Assembly (NCBI RefSeq): GCF_946221635.1
Contig: NZ_CAMIHB010000009.1
Span: 1-64,000 of the forward strand
Length of the DNA stretch: 64,000 nucleotides
Reading direction: 5' to 3'
Origin: an uncultured Rhodoferax sp.
Lineage (GTDB): Bacteria; Pseudomonadota; Gammaproteobacteria; Burkholderiales; Burkholderiaceae_C
The translations under genes and the position numbers were made by a program. The notes beneath the pieces are model-generated. The model was not told the origin of the DNA and ran no database searches. It was given only the letters and a program-made list of their open reading frames with translations. Of the stretch, positions 24,949-34,473 are shown piece by piece; within the stretch, counting starts at the first letter, position 1, and every line of letters starts with the position of its first letter.

Positions 24949-27900
24949 TCAGCTTTGTGAGGGTTCTGGCCTGATCTTGAACCAGATGGAATACATGGCC
25001 GGCAGGAATACAAGCGTCAGGATCGTCCCGGCAAAGGTGCCTCCAATCAGCGTGTAGGCCAGCGTCCCCCAGAACACCGAATGGGTCAACGGGATAAAAG
25101 CGAGGATCGCAGCCAGCGCGGTCAGAATCACAGGACGTGCCCGCTGCACGGTCGCCTCAACAAGTGCGCGAAACGGGTCCAGGCCGGCCTGCTCGTTCTC
25201 ACGGATTTGTCCGATGAGGATCAATGTGTTGCGCATGAGGATGCCGGAGAGCGCGATCAAGCCGACGAGTGCGTTGATGCCGAACGGTTGCTGGAACAGC
25301 AGCAGCGTTGGTACCACGCCAATCAATCCCAGCGGACTGGTCAGGAAAACCATGACCATGCCGGCCAGGGAGCGCACCTGCAGGACGATGATGAGCAAGG
25401 TGATGGCCAGCATGATGGGGAAGATCGGCAGCATGGCGACTGTCGCCTTGCCGGATTCCTCGATGGTTCCAGCCTCCACGATGCGGTAGCCACTCGGCAA
25501 CTTGTCCATGATGGGCTGGAGTTGCTTGGTCATGGCCGTTGAAACATCTGGTGGCTGCAGGCCCTCGGCGATGTCGCCACGGACCGTGATGGTCGGTACG
25601 CGATCGCGTCTGCGCATGACGGGCTCCTCCATGCGGACCTCGACCTTTCCCACCTGCGAAAGAGGGATACGTTGGCCTTGCGCGCCAGCCAACGTGAAGT
25701 CGCCGATCTTGGCCGGGTCGAGACGGTTGCTGCCCGCGGAGCGCGCCACAACCTGTACCGTACGGATATCTTCGCGTACCGCCGTGACCGGGATACCACT
25801 CAGCAAGAACTGAAGTTGTTGCGCCACGGAGCTGGAGGTCAGACCGACGGCTTGCAACCGGTCCTGCAGCAGAGTGAAGTGAAGTGTGGGAACGCGCACG
25901 CCCCAGTCCGTATTGACCGTGCGCATCAGCGGGCTGGCATCCAAGGTGCGCTGTACCTCGGTCGCTACTTTGCGCACTACCTCCGGATCGGGGCCCGTGA
26001 CCCGGTACGCCACAGGAAACGGCGAGTAAGGGCCAAACACCAATTGGGTAACGCGCAGCCGCGCTTCAGATGCCAGACCATCCGCGATGGCCTGCCGCAA
26101 CCGGTGTTTCAGTGCCTCGCGTTCGTTCTGGTTGTCGGTGCGCACCACGATTTTGGCAAACGATGGATCTGGCAATTCCGGTCCCATGGAGAAATAGAAG
26201 CGTGGCGCGCCTTGGCCGATGTACGCGGTGATGATCTTTGCCTCCTCCTGCTCCGCCAGCCAGGCTTCGACCTTTTCTGCGGCTGCGCTGGTCTGGGTGA
26301 TGGACGTGCCATAGGGCATCTGTACTTCAACGAGTACTTCGGGCCGGTCCGAAATCGGGAAAAACTGTTTCTTGACGATGGCCATGCCGAGCACTGACAC
26401 CGCGAAGAGCCCGATCACTGTCCCGGCGACGATCCACTTGCGGGCAATGACGCGCCCCAGCAACTGGCGGAAGCGGTTGTAGCGTGGTGTGTCGTAGATG
26501 GCTGCATGGCCACCGGCCACCTTCTTGAAATCGGGCAGCAGCTTGACCCCAATGTACGGCGTGAAAACCACAGCCACGACCCAGGAGGCGATCAGCGCAA
26601 TGCCGACAATCCAGAACATGTTGCTGGTGTACTCGCCCGCGGTGGACCGAGCGAAGCCATTGGGCATGAAACCGACGGCCGTGACCAGCGTGCCCGACAG
26701 CATGGGGGCTGCGGTATGGCTCCAGGCGTAGGCTGACGCAGCAATGCGGTCATAGCCTTCTTCCATTTTGACCACCATCATCTCGATGGCGATGATGGCA
26801 TCGTCCACGAGTAGGCCCAGTGCCAGGATCAGCGAGCCCAAGGTGATCCGGTCAAAATTCTTGCCCGTCGCGAGCATCACCGCAAAGACGACGGCCAGCG
26901 TCAGTGGCACTGCCGCTGCAACCACTACGCCGACACGCCAGCCCATGCTTATGAAGCTCACCAGCATGACCACCAGGACCGCAGCGAAGAACTTGATCAT
27001 GAATTCATCCACCGCCGAACTGATGTTGACAGCCTGATCGGTCACCTTGTCCAGGCGCATGCCCAGTGGCTGCTCGGCATTGATCGAACGAACTTCGCCG
27101 TCCAGAGCCCTGCCCAAATCGAGTCCGTTCCAGCCGTCGCGCATGATGACGCCCAACAACAGTGCAGGCTCGCCGCCATTGCGAATCAGGAAAGTTGCCG
27201 GGTCTTCATAGCCACGCTTCACCGTGGCGATGTCCGACAGCTTCAGGGTACGTCCTTGGGCCACCACGGGCGTATTGCGGATTTTCTGCAGCTCATCAAA
27301 GGCGCCGTCCAGGCGGATGAATACCTCGGCCCCTTTGGTCTCGACAGATCCGGCCGGTGTCAAGGCATTCTGGTTGCCTAGCGCAGCGAACACATCCTGC
27401 GGGCTGATGCCCAAGGTTGCCAGGCGCTCGTGTGAGAATTCAATGAAGATGCGTTCTGACTGTTCGCCAACGATGTTGACCTTCTTCACACCCGGTACAT
27501 GCAGCAGGCGCTGGCGCAGGGTTTCTGCGTCTCGGACGAGTTCACGTTGCGGTACCCCTTTGGCCTTGAGGGCATACAAGGCAAATGTCACGTCGGAATA
27601 CTCGTCGTTGACGAAAGGCCCGATAACGCCGGGGGGCAGACTGCGGACCTCGTCGCCGACCTTTTTGCGAGCCTGGTAGAACTCGCTCTGCACTTCTGAA
27701 GGGGGGGTGCTGTCCAACAAAGTCAGCGTGGTAAACGCCAATCCAGGCCGCGTATAGGTCTCGCTGCGGTCATACCAGCGCAGCTCTTGCAGCCTTTTTT
27801 CTATTTTTTCCGCCACCTGATCCTGCATCTCTTGCGCGGTCGCGCCAGGCCAGACGGTCACGATGGTCATCACCTTGATCGTGAAGGAGGGATCCTCCGC

Positions 27901-28017
27901 CCGTCCCAGTTGGAAGAAGGACATCACTCCGCCGATCGAAATCAGCAGAATCAGGAATAGCGTGATGGCGCGTTCGCGTACAGCGAGCGCCGACAGGTTA
28001 AAACGGCCTTCGCTCAC
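24949..28017 (-). CDS. RND efflux pump inner-membrane permease
   Basis: 1022 residues, full length for an RND permease: two halves each with a large periplasmic loop and twelve membrane segments in total. The proton-relay motif GLLVDDAIIAIEMM carries the two adjacent Asp residues seen in AcrB-like pumps. It starts MSEGRFNLSALAVRERAITLFLILLISIGGVMSFFQLGRAEDPSF, the pattern of efflux RND permeases related to AcrB/MexF rather than metal CzcA. Its start overlaps the adaptor gene end by 4 bases. Together with the adaptor (28014) and the outer-membrane factor (29924) it makes a tripartite pump. Confidence 0.96.
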   Translation of the reverse strand: MSEGRFNLSALAVRERAITLFLILLISIGGVMSFFQLGRAEDPSFTIKVMTIVTVWPGATAQEMQDQVAEKIEKRLQELRWYDRSETYTRPGLAFTTLTLLDSTPPSEVQSEFYQARKKVGDEVRSLPPGVIGPFVNDEYSDVTFALYALKAKGVPQRELVRDAETLRQRLLHVPGVKKVNIVGEQSERIFIEFSHERLATLGISPQDVFAALGNQNALTPAGSVETKGAEVFIRLDGAFDELQKIRNTPVVAQGRTLKLSDIATVKRGYEDPATFLIRNGGEPALLLGVIMRDGWNGLDLGRALDGEVRSINAEQPLGMRLDKVTDQAVNISSAVDEFMIKFFAAVLVVMLVSFISMGWRVGVVVAAAVPLTLAVVFAVMLATGKNFDRITLGSLILALGLLVDDAIIAIEMMVVKMEEGYDRIAASAYAWSHTAAPMLSGTLVTAVGFMPNGFARSTAGEYTSNMFWIVGIALIASWVVAVVFTPYIGVKLLPDFKKVAGGHAAIYDTPRYNRFRQLLGRVIARKWIVAGTVIGLFAVSVLGMAIVKKQFFPISDRPEVLVEVQMPYGTSITQTSAAAEKVEAWLAEQEEAKIITAYIGQGAPRFYFSMGPELPDPSFAKIVVRTDNQNEREALKHRLRQAIADGLASEARLRVTQLVFGPYSPFPVAYRVTGPDPEVVRKVATEVQRTLDASPLMRTVNTDWGVRVPTLHFTLLQDRLQAVGLTSSSVAQQLQFLLSGIPVTAVREDIRTVQVVARSAGSNRLDPAKIGDFTLAGAQGQRIPLSQVGKVEVRMEEPVMRRRDRVPTITVRGDIAEGLQPPDVSTAMTKQLQPIMDKLPSGYRIVEAGTIEESGKATVAMLPIFPIMLAITLLIIVLQVRSLAGMVMVFLTSPLGLIGVVPTLLLFQQPFGINALVGLIALSGILMRNTLILIGQIRENEQAGLDPFRALVEATVQRARPVILTALAAILAFIPLTHSVFWGTLAYTLIGGTFAGTILTLVFLPAMYSIWFKIRPEPSQS

Positions 28018-29129
28018 GGACGTGCCTCCCCGGTCGCACCGGCAACGGTGAGGGCAGCCACCCGGACTTGCTCACCTTCGCGTAGCAGATGGGCCCCCAG
28101 AGCAACGATCTGCTCACCTGGCTTGATCTGACCCGCCACATAGGCTCCGGCATCATCCAGTCGCTGGATGGCGACTGGCCGCCACGACACGATTGCGGGG
28201 TCACCTCGGACGACCCATACCCCAGGCCCCTTGCCGGAGTCAAACAGTGCACCAATGGGCACGTGCAGGCTCTCAGGGCCTGCGATCCGCCCATCCGGGA
28301 TCTGAATCACAACCGTGGTGCCCAACGGTGCGTGTGACAGTTCACCATCCAGCACGTAGCGGGCCTCGAAGGTGCGCGTGAGTCGATCCGCTGCGTTGGA
28401 AAGCAATCGCAATTTGGCTGGAACGGCGGCCCCTTCTCTGCCGAACAGTGTGGCCTGTGCCACTGACCCGAGGGCAGGACGCAGTGTTTCCGGCAACTGG
28501 ATAAGCGCTTCGCGGCGGCCGGCGTGTGCAAGGCGTATCACGATCTGGCCCGCGTTGACAACCTGGCCGGGCTCGGCCAATGTCTCCATCACCACGCCAT
28601 CCCCATCGGCGACCAGTTCCGCATAGCGGCTCGCATTCCGTGCGACGTCAGCTTGGGCCTCGGCAGCGTTGAGTTGCGCCTGGGCTGCATCTGCCGCGGC
28701 CTTCACCTGGTCATAGGCCGAAGCAGATATGGCTCCGGTGCCGCGCAAGTCACGGTAGCGAGCTTCCTCTTCCGTCGTCTGGCGGGCCCGAGCCCGCGCG
28801 GCGGCAACGACCTCTTGCTGTGCGTGTGCCGCAAGCTTCAAATCGACGGAGTCGATGCGCATGAGCACCTGGCCGCGTTTGACGGCTTGCCCGGCATCCA
28901 CCAAGCGCTCCAGCACCTTGCCAGATACGCGAAATCCCAGATCACTCTGTACCTGTGCGGCGATGGTTCCTGTAAATGAACGGGACGTAGCCGTCGATCC
29001 CTGAACGATTGCAGTGCGCACCAACTGCGCTTCCATGCGCGGGTCGGGTTGTTCCTTTTCGCCGCAAGCAACCAGCGCCAGCGGGAATGCACAAATGACT
29101 AAGGAGGTAGCGAGACGACGCTGAAGCAT
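28014..29129 (-). CDS. RND efflux periplasmic adaptor (membrane fusion protein), lipoprotein
   Basis: 371 residues. The signal peptide ends in the lipobox LVAC (about 19-22), so it is a lipid-anchored adaptor. Features: the barrel-sandwich half FTGTIAAQVQSDLGFRVSGKVLERLVDAGQAVKRGQVLMRID, a helical hairpin rich in Ala and Gln (about 105-170), and DGDGVVMETLAEPGQVVNAGQ for the second half-motif. It links the permease to the outer-membrane channel. First gene of the minus-strand operon adaptor-permease-SDR; the operator at 29172-29198 is about 45 bp upstream of its start. Confidence 0.95.
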   Translation of the reverse strand: MLQRRLATSLVICAFPLALVACGEKEQPDPRMEAQLVRTAIVQGSTATSRSFTGTIAAQVQSDLGFRVSGKVLERLVDAGQAVKRGQVLMRIDSVDLKLAAHAQQEVVAAARARARQTTEEEARYRDLRGTGAISASAYDQVKAAADAAQAQLNAAEAQADVARNASRYAELVADGDGVVMETLAEPGQVVNAGQIVIRLAHAGRREALIQLPETLRPALGSVAQATLFGREGAAVPAKLRLLSNAADRLTRTFEARYVLDGELSHAPLGTTVVIQIPDGRIAGPESLHVPIGALFDSGKGPGVWVVRGDPAIVSWRPVAIQRLDDAGAYVAGQIKPGEQIVALGAHLLREGEQVRVAALTVAGATGEARP

Positions 29130-29171
29130 GAAAGTCCCTTAAACGAATTGATCAGGACTTTCATTGTGGTA

Positions 29172-29198
29172 CTTGTGACTAAATTAGTCAATAGTCAC
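29172..29198. promoter_or_regulatory. Operator copy A, CTTGTGAC-N14-GTCAC
   Basis: CTTGTGAC (29172-29179), 14 bases, GTCAC (29194-29198). Inside it, GACTAA-A-TTAGTC is a further 13-base palindrome. The same outer architecture recurs exactly 700 bp away at 29872-29898, before the outer-membrane factor gene. Position upstream of the adaptor gene and next to the TetR gene makes it the likely TetR operator of the pump. Confidence 0.7.
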
Positions 29199-29217
29199 GA
29201 CATATTTATTTTTGGCG

Positions 29218-29835
29218 TTATGGCGAAAGGCTGCGGAGCACGAGGCTGGAAAGGAGTGCTGGGGCTACCTCGGTGTAGTCAAAATTGTGTTCCAGCATTA
29301 ACGGATTCAGGTACGGGCGCATCACCAGGTAGATCGCGGTGGCGGTCTCGTCGAAGGGTGTCTTGCGCTCGAAGTCACCGCTCTGGCGTCCCTGCTGCAA
29401 GACCTCCCGAAGCAGGCGCTGGGTGCGTTCGTCGTAAGCAAGCACAGCCTTCCAGTTTTCTGTCACAGCCGACGAGACAATTTCGTAAAGCTTGCGGTCA
29501 CGAAAAAACAGCCGGAGGCTGGCTTCGGTGCTGACCTTGAACAGCCTGCGGAGCTTGTCGGCCGGCTGATCGGCCTCGGCAACCGCCGCCCCCACTTCAG
29601 TTTCGATCTCCCGCAAGCAGTTGGCGCAGATCACTTCACCAATGGCCTGCTTGGAGTCAAAAAATTTGTAGACATAGGCCTTGGAGAAGCCGATGGATTT
29701 CGCGAGGTCGGAGACTGTCGTTTTCTCATAGCCGTAACGGCTGAAATGCTCGGTCGCAGCAACAACGATCTGGTTGCGAACATCGTGGTCGGCTGGCCCT
29801 CTGGATGGAACGGGATAGGTGCTTGTCTTGGTCAT
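29218..29835 (-). CDS. TetR-family repressor of the efflux genes
   Basis: 205 residues from ATG 29835 (no strong ribosome site; a GTG at 29898 lies inside the operator and is less likely). HTH: VAATEHFSRYGYEKTTVSDLAKSIGFSKAYVYKFFDSKQAIGEVI, typical TetR. The C-terminal ligand domain follows AcrR-like proteins (DKLRRLFKVSTEASLRLFF). It sits between the adaptor-permease operon and the outer-membrane factor gene, with matching operator copies on both sides, so it should repress all pump components and itself. Confidence 0.94.
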   Translation of the reverse strand: MTKTSTYPVPSRGPADHDVRNQIVVAATEHFSRYGYEKTTVSDLAKSIGFSKAYVYKFFDSKQAIGEVICANCLREIETEVGAAVAEADQPADKLRRLFKVSTEASLRLFFRDRKLYEIVSSAVTENWKAVLAYDERTQRLLREVLQQGRQSGDFERKTPFDETATAIYLVMRPYLNPLMLEHNFDYTEVAPALLSSLVLRSLSP

Positions 29836-29871
29836 GGGATTGAGCTTACTCCAATGGTCTGCGATTGACAA

Positions 29872-29898
29872 CTTGTGACCGTTTGGTATATTCGTCAC
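29872..29898. promoter_or_regulatory. Operator copy B, CTTGTGAC-N14-GTCAC
   Basis: CTTGTGAC (29872-29879), 14 bases, GTCAC (29894-29898), in the gap between the divergent TetR gene (start 29835) and outer-membrane factor gene (start 29924). It is the same as copy A in both arms and spacing. The intervening bases differ, except that both are AT-rich. Confidence 0.7.
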
Positions 29899-29923
29899 TA
29901 TTGTTCATGATGAAAGAAACTCC

Positions 29924-31387
29924 ATGCTGCCAAAAAACACTTTAGCCGCGATCCTGGTTGCGGGCCTGTCGACAGGCTGCGCCGTCGGCCCCGAGTACGT
30001 CCGCCCCAGCGCGCCCATGCTGGAGAAGTTCCAAGGCCAGACAGCAGTCGATCGGCGGCGCGCCACCTCCGAGGCAGACCTTGTTGCATGGTGGACAGGG
30101 TTCGGTGACCCCAAGCTGACACGGTTCGTTACGCTTGCGCTTGCGCAAAGTCTTGACCTTGCCCAAGCGTCGGCACGCGTGGATCAAGCCCGCGCCGGCA
30201 TTGGCGCGGCCAACGCAGCTCTGCTGCCTGTCGGTCAAGTCACCGGCCAAGCTGCCAGGGCCTACCAATCCATCGAAACTCCCATGGGAAAAGTCTTGAA
30301 CTCGACCCCAGGCTTCGACCGTTACGGGAATGCCTACGAGGCCAATGTCGGTGCAAGCTGGGAAATGGATTTGGCGGGGGGGCTGCGCCGTGGGCGAGAA
30401 GCTGCAATCGCCGACTACCAGGCTTCAGAAGCAGGCGCAGTTGCGACGCGATTGGCCGTCGCATCGCAGACCGCAGACGTCTACATCACCATCCGTGGCC
30501 TGCAAGCGCGCCTGAATGTAGCCCGTCGGCAGGTTCAGACCGAGCGGGAGCTGCTTTCAATTGTCAAACTCTTGTTTGGCAAAGGGCTGGCCGCGGAACT
30601 TCAGGTGAACCAAAGCGAAAGCGCGCTTGCACAGGCTGAGGCCGCCATCCCGGCCCTTGAGTCGGGATTGGATGTGGCCATGAATGCACTGGATGTGATG
30701 CTTGGCGCGTCCCCGGGCACACATCGGGCGGAACTGGCCGATGTCAGCGACATTCCGACCGCCCCGCGCATTGCCACCACGGGATCACCGGGTGAGTTGC
30801 TGAGGCGTCGTCCGGACTTGATCGTTGCCGAGCGTCGCCTGGCGGCATCGAATGCGCGGGTTGGCTCCGCGATGGCCGAGTACTACCCAAAGCTCTCGCT
30901 GAGTGGGCTCATCGGTAGTGCGACCTCGGTGTCGAGCGGCAATTTGTTCACGGGTGGCGCCAGTCAGGCGGCGGGCGTGCTGGGGCTGCGCTGGCGGTTG
31001 TTTGATTTTGGGCGCATCAATGCGCAGATCGATCAGGCGAAGGGGCAGGAGGCCGAGATGTTGGCCGCTTATCGGCTTGCCGCTCTGCGAGCAACAGAGG
31101 ACGTGGAGAACGCAATGTCAGCCTTGGTCAAGCGTGAGGAACAGGTTCTGGTGTTGACGCAAGGAGTGGACTCGCTCGGCCGTGCACGCGGCGCTGCGTT
31201 CGCCGCGTATCAAAAAGGGGTGGTCAGCCTGGTGGAGGTCTTGCAGGCCGACGAAAACTTGCTGCGAGCTTCTGATGCCAAAGTACAAGCGCAAACTGAA
31301 TCAGCACGCGCAGCGGTGGCCGCCTTCAAGGCCCTGGGAGGCGGGTGGCAGCCCCGTGTCTCGGACTCGGTGGCAATGAAAGAGTGA
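29924..31387 (+). CDS. Outer-membrane efflux factor, NodT/OprM family lipoprotein
   Basis: 487 residues. The signal peptide ends in a lipobox (LSTGC, Cys at about 19), followed by AVGPEYVRPSAP, the hallmark start of NodT-type factors. It contains the duplicated TolC-like helical repeats (LALAQSLDLAQASARVDQARAGIGAANAALLP, then LAASNARVGSAMAEYYPKLSLSG and FDFGRINAQIDQAKG). It forms the trimeric channel for the RND pump encoded on the opposite strand. The gene is divergent from the TetR gene and shares its operator. Confidence 0.95.
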   Translation: MLPKNTLAAILVAGLSTGCAVGPEYVRPSAPMLEKFQGQTAVDRRRATSEADLVAWWTGFGDPKLTRFVTLALAQSLDLAQASARVDQARAGIGAANAALLPVGQVTGQAARAYQSIETPMGKVLNSTPGFDRYGNAYEANVGASWEMDLAGGLRRGREAAIADYQASEAGAVATRLAVASQTADVYITIRGLQARLNVARRQVQTERELLSIVKLLFGKGLAAELQVNQSESALAQAEAAIPALESGLDVAMNALDVMLGASPGTHRAELADVSDIPTAPRIATTGSPGELLRRRPDLIVAERRLAASNARVGSAMAEYYPKLSLSGLIGSATSVSSGNLFTGGASQAAGVLGLRWRLFDFGRINAQIDQAKGQEAEMLAAYRLAALRATEDVENAMSALVKREEQVLVLTQGVDSLGRARGAAFAAYQKGVVSLVEVLQADENLLRASDAKVQAQTESARAAVAAFKALGGGWQPRVSDSVAMKE

Positions 31388-31518
31388 CGGAATGGTGGGC
31401 GGCACGTTTTCGTTTTGGTCTGATGGAAAGCCGTGTCTCTGCTTTACCAAAGGCGGCTGCTCTGAATGTGTTCAAGCTGGTGCTCGACAGCAGGGCGCCC
31501 AATTCTGTAAGAAAACAC

Positions 31519-31566
31519 GCTCTAGCCCCCGTGAAATATGCGCAAGCAGCTACTAAATCAGTAGCA
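31519..31566 (+). repeat. Dispersed 45-60 bp repeat, copy 4
   Basis: GCTCTAGCCCCCGTGAAATA then TGCGCAAGCAGCTACTAAAT and CAGTAGCA, the closest copy to a consensus. It is intergenic, ending 2 bp before the stop of the Hsp70-like gene on the minus strand. Confidence 0.85.
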
Positions 31567-31568
31567 AG

Positions 31569-32834
31569 CTAAAACGCCTGCACCGCCCCCGCCCAGGCCA
31601 GTCCGGCGGCCACACCGCCAAAACGGTTGCCTTCCACCAGTGTTGCGTCGGGCATGGCGTCGCGCAATGCGGCGATCAGCGTGCGCAGGGCGGAGGAGCC
31701 GCCGGTGAGGTAGACGGCGTCGACCCCCTGCAGCCCGGCTGCGGCCACGCAGGCTTGTGCGCATTGCACGACCTGGGCGATGGACGTGTGCAGCGCGGCC
31801 TCCATGCCCTCGGCGTCGATGTGGGCGGCGAGGCTGCGGTCCAGAAAATCCAGGTCCACCGCGGCGTCCGCGCCGCTGATGGAGCAGGCAATCTTGGCGG
31901 CTTCCACGCTGGCCAGCATGCGGTGGCCGTGTTGTTCTTCCAGCGCATTCATCAGTCGGCGGTGCAGCGTCTGGTCGGTGTAGTCCGTCCACAGCTCCTT
32001 GGCAAAGTGCAGGGCCTTGCGCGTGTAGGCCTGGTGGATCAGGTGCCAGGTGCTGAGGTCAAAGAACACGCTGCTGGGCACGATGCGCCCGCCCGTGCCC
32101 ACATGTTTGTAGCCCAGGTGCGGCATCACGGTGGCGAGGTCCAGCAGGCGATCAAAGTCGGTACCGCCGATGTGCACGCCCGTGGTGGCCAGGATGTCGG
32201 CGCTGCGGTCGCTGTGGGTGCCGCGTGTGGGGTTGAGGCGGATGACGGTGAAGTCCGAGGTGCCGCCACCAATGTCCACCACCAGCGCGGTGGTCTCGCG
32301 CTGCAGGCGCTGCTCGTAGTCCAGCGCAGCAGCAATCGGTTCCATCTGGTAGGCGATGTGGGTAAAGCCCGCTTCCAAGGCGGCCTTACCCAGGGTCTCC
32401 TGTGCCAGCGCATCGCGCTCGGCGTCGTCGTCCACAAAATGCACTGGGCGGCCCAGCACGGCGTGCGTCAGGGGCTGGCCCACATGGGCTTCGCAGCGGC
32501 GCTTCAGCTCCTTGAAGAACAGCACCACGATGTCGAAGAAGCGGATGCTTTTGTCGCCCACGGCGGTGTACTCGTCCATGAGACGGCTGCCGAGCAGGCT
32601 CTTGAGCGAGCGCAGCAAGCGGCCCTCGGTGCCGGAGAGGTAGGCCTGCATGGCCTCGCTGCCATAGAGCACTGAATGTGTCTCGCTGGCAAAGAAGAGG
32701 GCGGTGGGCATCTCGGCCCGGGTGCCATCCAGCGGGATGACTTGCAGCGCGCCCTGTGCGTCAATCAACGCACAGGCGGAGTTGGAGGTGCCGAAGTCGA
32801 TGCCCAGCACCAAGGGACGGGCGCTGGCGCTCAC
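31569..32834 (-). CDS. Hsp70-like protein, YegD type
   Basis: 421 residues. Actin-fold ATPase motifs: GIDFGTSNSACAL (phosphate 1), VVDIGGGTSDFTV (phosphate 2) and VYLTGGSSALRTLI (adenosine). It is only the nucleotide-binding domain with a short extra region, without a DnaK substrate-binding domain, which fits YegD-like Hsp70 relatives. Such proteins have a proposed chaperone role of unknown substrate. It overlaps the upstream esterase gene by 4 bases, so the two are translationally coupled. Confidence 0.92.
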   Translation of the reverse strand: MSASARPLVLGIDFGTSNSACALIDAQGALQVIPLDGTRAEMPTALFFASETHSVLYGSEAMQAYLSGTEGRLLRSLKSLLGSRLMDEYTAVGDKSIRFFDIVVLFFKELKRRCEAHVGQPLTHAVLGRPVHFVDDDAERDALAQETLGKAALEAGFTHIAYQMEPIAAALDYEQRLQRETTALVVDIGGGTSDFTVIRLNPTRGTHSDRSADILATTGVHIGGTDFDRLLDLATVMPHLGYKHVGTGGRIVPSSVFFDLSTWHLIHQAYTRKALHFAKELWTDYTDQTLHRRLMNALEEQHGHRMLASVEAAKIACSISGADAAVDLDFLDRSLAAHIDAEGMEAALHTSIAQVVQCAQACVAAAGLQGVDAVYLTGGSSALRTLIAALRDAMPDATLVEGNRFGGVAAGLAWAGAVQAF

Positions 32835-33502
32835 GCGGGCAGCACTTGGCGCAAAAACGCGGCGATGTCTGCCACCTCACGCGGATGCACGCTGTGCGGC
32901 ATGGGGTAGGTGTGCCACTGCACCGTGTGGCCCAGGGCCGCCAGGGCGTCGCGCGAGTCTTCGCCGCGTTTCAGGATCACCACCGGGTCTTGCGTGCCAT
33001 GGGCCATGTAGATGGGCGTGTCGGCATTGGCCGGGTGGCGTTCCGCGGCAAAGCGGTCGGCCAGTGGCAGGTAACCCGACAGGGCCATGACGCCCGCAAT
33101 CCTGTGCGGAAGGCGCAGTGCGGTATGCAGGGCCATGGCGCAACCCTGGCTGAAACCGGCCAGCACGATGCGCTCGTACGGAATGCCGCGCGCCACTTCG
33201 TTCTCCACCAGCGCGCGGATTTGCGCCTCGGAGCGCTGGATGCCTGCCGCGTCCTGCCGGCTCACCAGGTCCATGCCACACAGGTCGTACCAGCCGGGCA
33301 TGATGTAGCCGCCGTTGATGGTGATGGGAATGCTGGGCGCCTGCGGGAATACGAAGCGGATGGGCTGGCAGCCCTGCAGGTCCAGCTCCGGCACCAGTCC
33401 TGCAAAATCGTCACTGCTCGCGCCCAGGCCGTGCATCCAGATGACGGCGGCTGTCGGGTTGGGGGCGGATTCGAGTTCGATGCGGGGGAGCAGGGCAGTC
33501 AT
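32831..33502 (-). CDS. Carboxylesterase, alpha/beta hydrolase (YpfH/phospholipase type)
   Basis: 223 residues. Nucleophile elbow GFSQGC (Ser near 117), early LMHGLGASSDDF-like segment (WMHGLGASSDDFAGLVPEL), catalytic Asp in HGTQDPVV and His in YPMPHSVHP. It is the compact esterase/thioesterase family of human APT1 and bacterial carboxylesterase 2. Soluble and cytosolic: no signal peptide. It is the first gene of a two-gene operon with the Hsp70-like protein. Confidence 0.94.
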   Translation of the reverse strand: MTALLPRIELESAPNPTAAVIWMHGLGASSDDFAGLVPELDLQGCQPIRFVFPQAPSIPITINGGYIMPGWYDLCGMDLVSRQDAAGIQRSEAQIRALVENEVARGIPYERIVLAGFSQGCAMALHTALRLPHRIAGVMALSGYLPLADRFAAERHPANADTPIYMAHGTQDPVVILKRGEDSRDALAALGHTVQWHTYPMPHSVHPREVADIAAFLRQVLPA

Positions 33503-33585
33503 GGCGGGTTCGGGTTCAGAAACGGGAGTAGGTTTATACCTGAGTTCACCGACGGGGCCCTGGCGGCAGCGGTTATCGTCAGCAC

Positions 33586-34467
33586 ATGTCTTCTCACCGT
33601 TTTCATCACGTACTCCCTCTTCTGGCCGTCCTGGGCTCCGTCACTGCGCTGGGCTTGGGCACTTCGATTGCCAAGCAACTCTTTCCCCTTGTCGGCGCGT
33701 TGGGTACCACCGCTTTGCGCGTGGGCTTCTCGGCGCTGTTACTCCTGTTGATCTGGCGGCCCTGGCGTCTGGCGTTGGGGCGGGGCGATGTCCTCTCGGT
33801 GCTGCGCTATGGCGTGGCGCTGGGGCTCATGAACCTGCTGTTCTACATGTCCTTGCGCACCATCCCCTTTGGCATTGCCGTGGCGATCGAGTTCTCGGGG
33901 CCTTTGGCGGTGGCCTTGTTTGCATCGCGCAAGCCGGTGGACTTTGTCTGGTTGGCCTTGGCAATCGCGGGCTTGGCCCTGCTGCTGCCCCTGGGTGGCA
34001 ACGTACAGGCACTGGACCTGGCGGGCGTGTTGTATGCGCTGGCCGCCGCGGCCTTCTGGGCCGCCTACATCGTGTTTGGCAAGCGTCTGGGCCATCTGCA
34101 TGCGGGGCATTCGGTGGCGCTGGGGCTGGCGGTCGCGGCATGCACGGTGGTGCCTTTTGGCATCTGGCACGCGGGCGCGGCTCTGCTGGAGCCGCGTACC
34201 CTGCTGATCGGGCTGGTGGTGGCGGCGATTTCCAGTGCCATTCCCATTTCGCTGGAGATGGTGGCCCTCAAGCGCCTGCCGCAGGGGGCTTTCGGCATCA
34301 TGACCAGCATGGAACCTGCGGTGGCAGCCGTGCTGGGCCTGTTCATGCTGGACGAACGGTTGACGGCCCTGCAGTGGGGCGCCATCGTCCTCATCATGGC
34401 GGCCGCGGCGGGGAGCTCGGTGACCGCACAGCGCGAGCCGCCGGCAGCGGCCCAGGTGCTGCAGTAG
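33586..34467 (+). CDS. EamA/RhtA-type inner-membrane exporter
   Basis: 293 residues with ten hydrophobic segments and two EamA halves. The sequence (GTSIAKQLFPLVGALGTTALRVGFSALLLL, then SLRTIPFGIAVAIEFSGPLAVAL and GIMTSMEPAVAAVLGLFMLDERL) is close to RhtA, the threonine/homoserine exporter. The exact substrate is an inference. The gene is divergent from the esterase and ends 6 bp before the convergent strictosidine-synthase-like gene. Confidence 0.92.
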   Translation: MSSHRFHHVLPLLAVLGSVTALGLGTSIAKQLFPLVGALGTTALRVGFSALLLLLIWRPWRLALGRGDVLSVLRYGVALGLMNLLFYMSLRTIPFGIAVAIEFSGPLAVALFASRKPVDFVWLALAIAGLALLLPLGGNVQALDLAGVLYALAAAAFWAAYIVFGKRLGHLHAGHSVALGLAVAACTVVPFGIWHAGAALLEPRTLLIGLVVAAISSAIPISLEMVALKRLPQGAFGIMTSMEPAVAAVLGLFMLDERLTALQWGAIVLIMAAAAGSSVTAQREPPAAAQVLQ

Positions 34468-34473
34468 CCGCCC

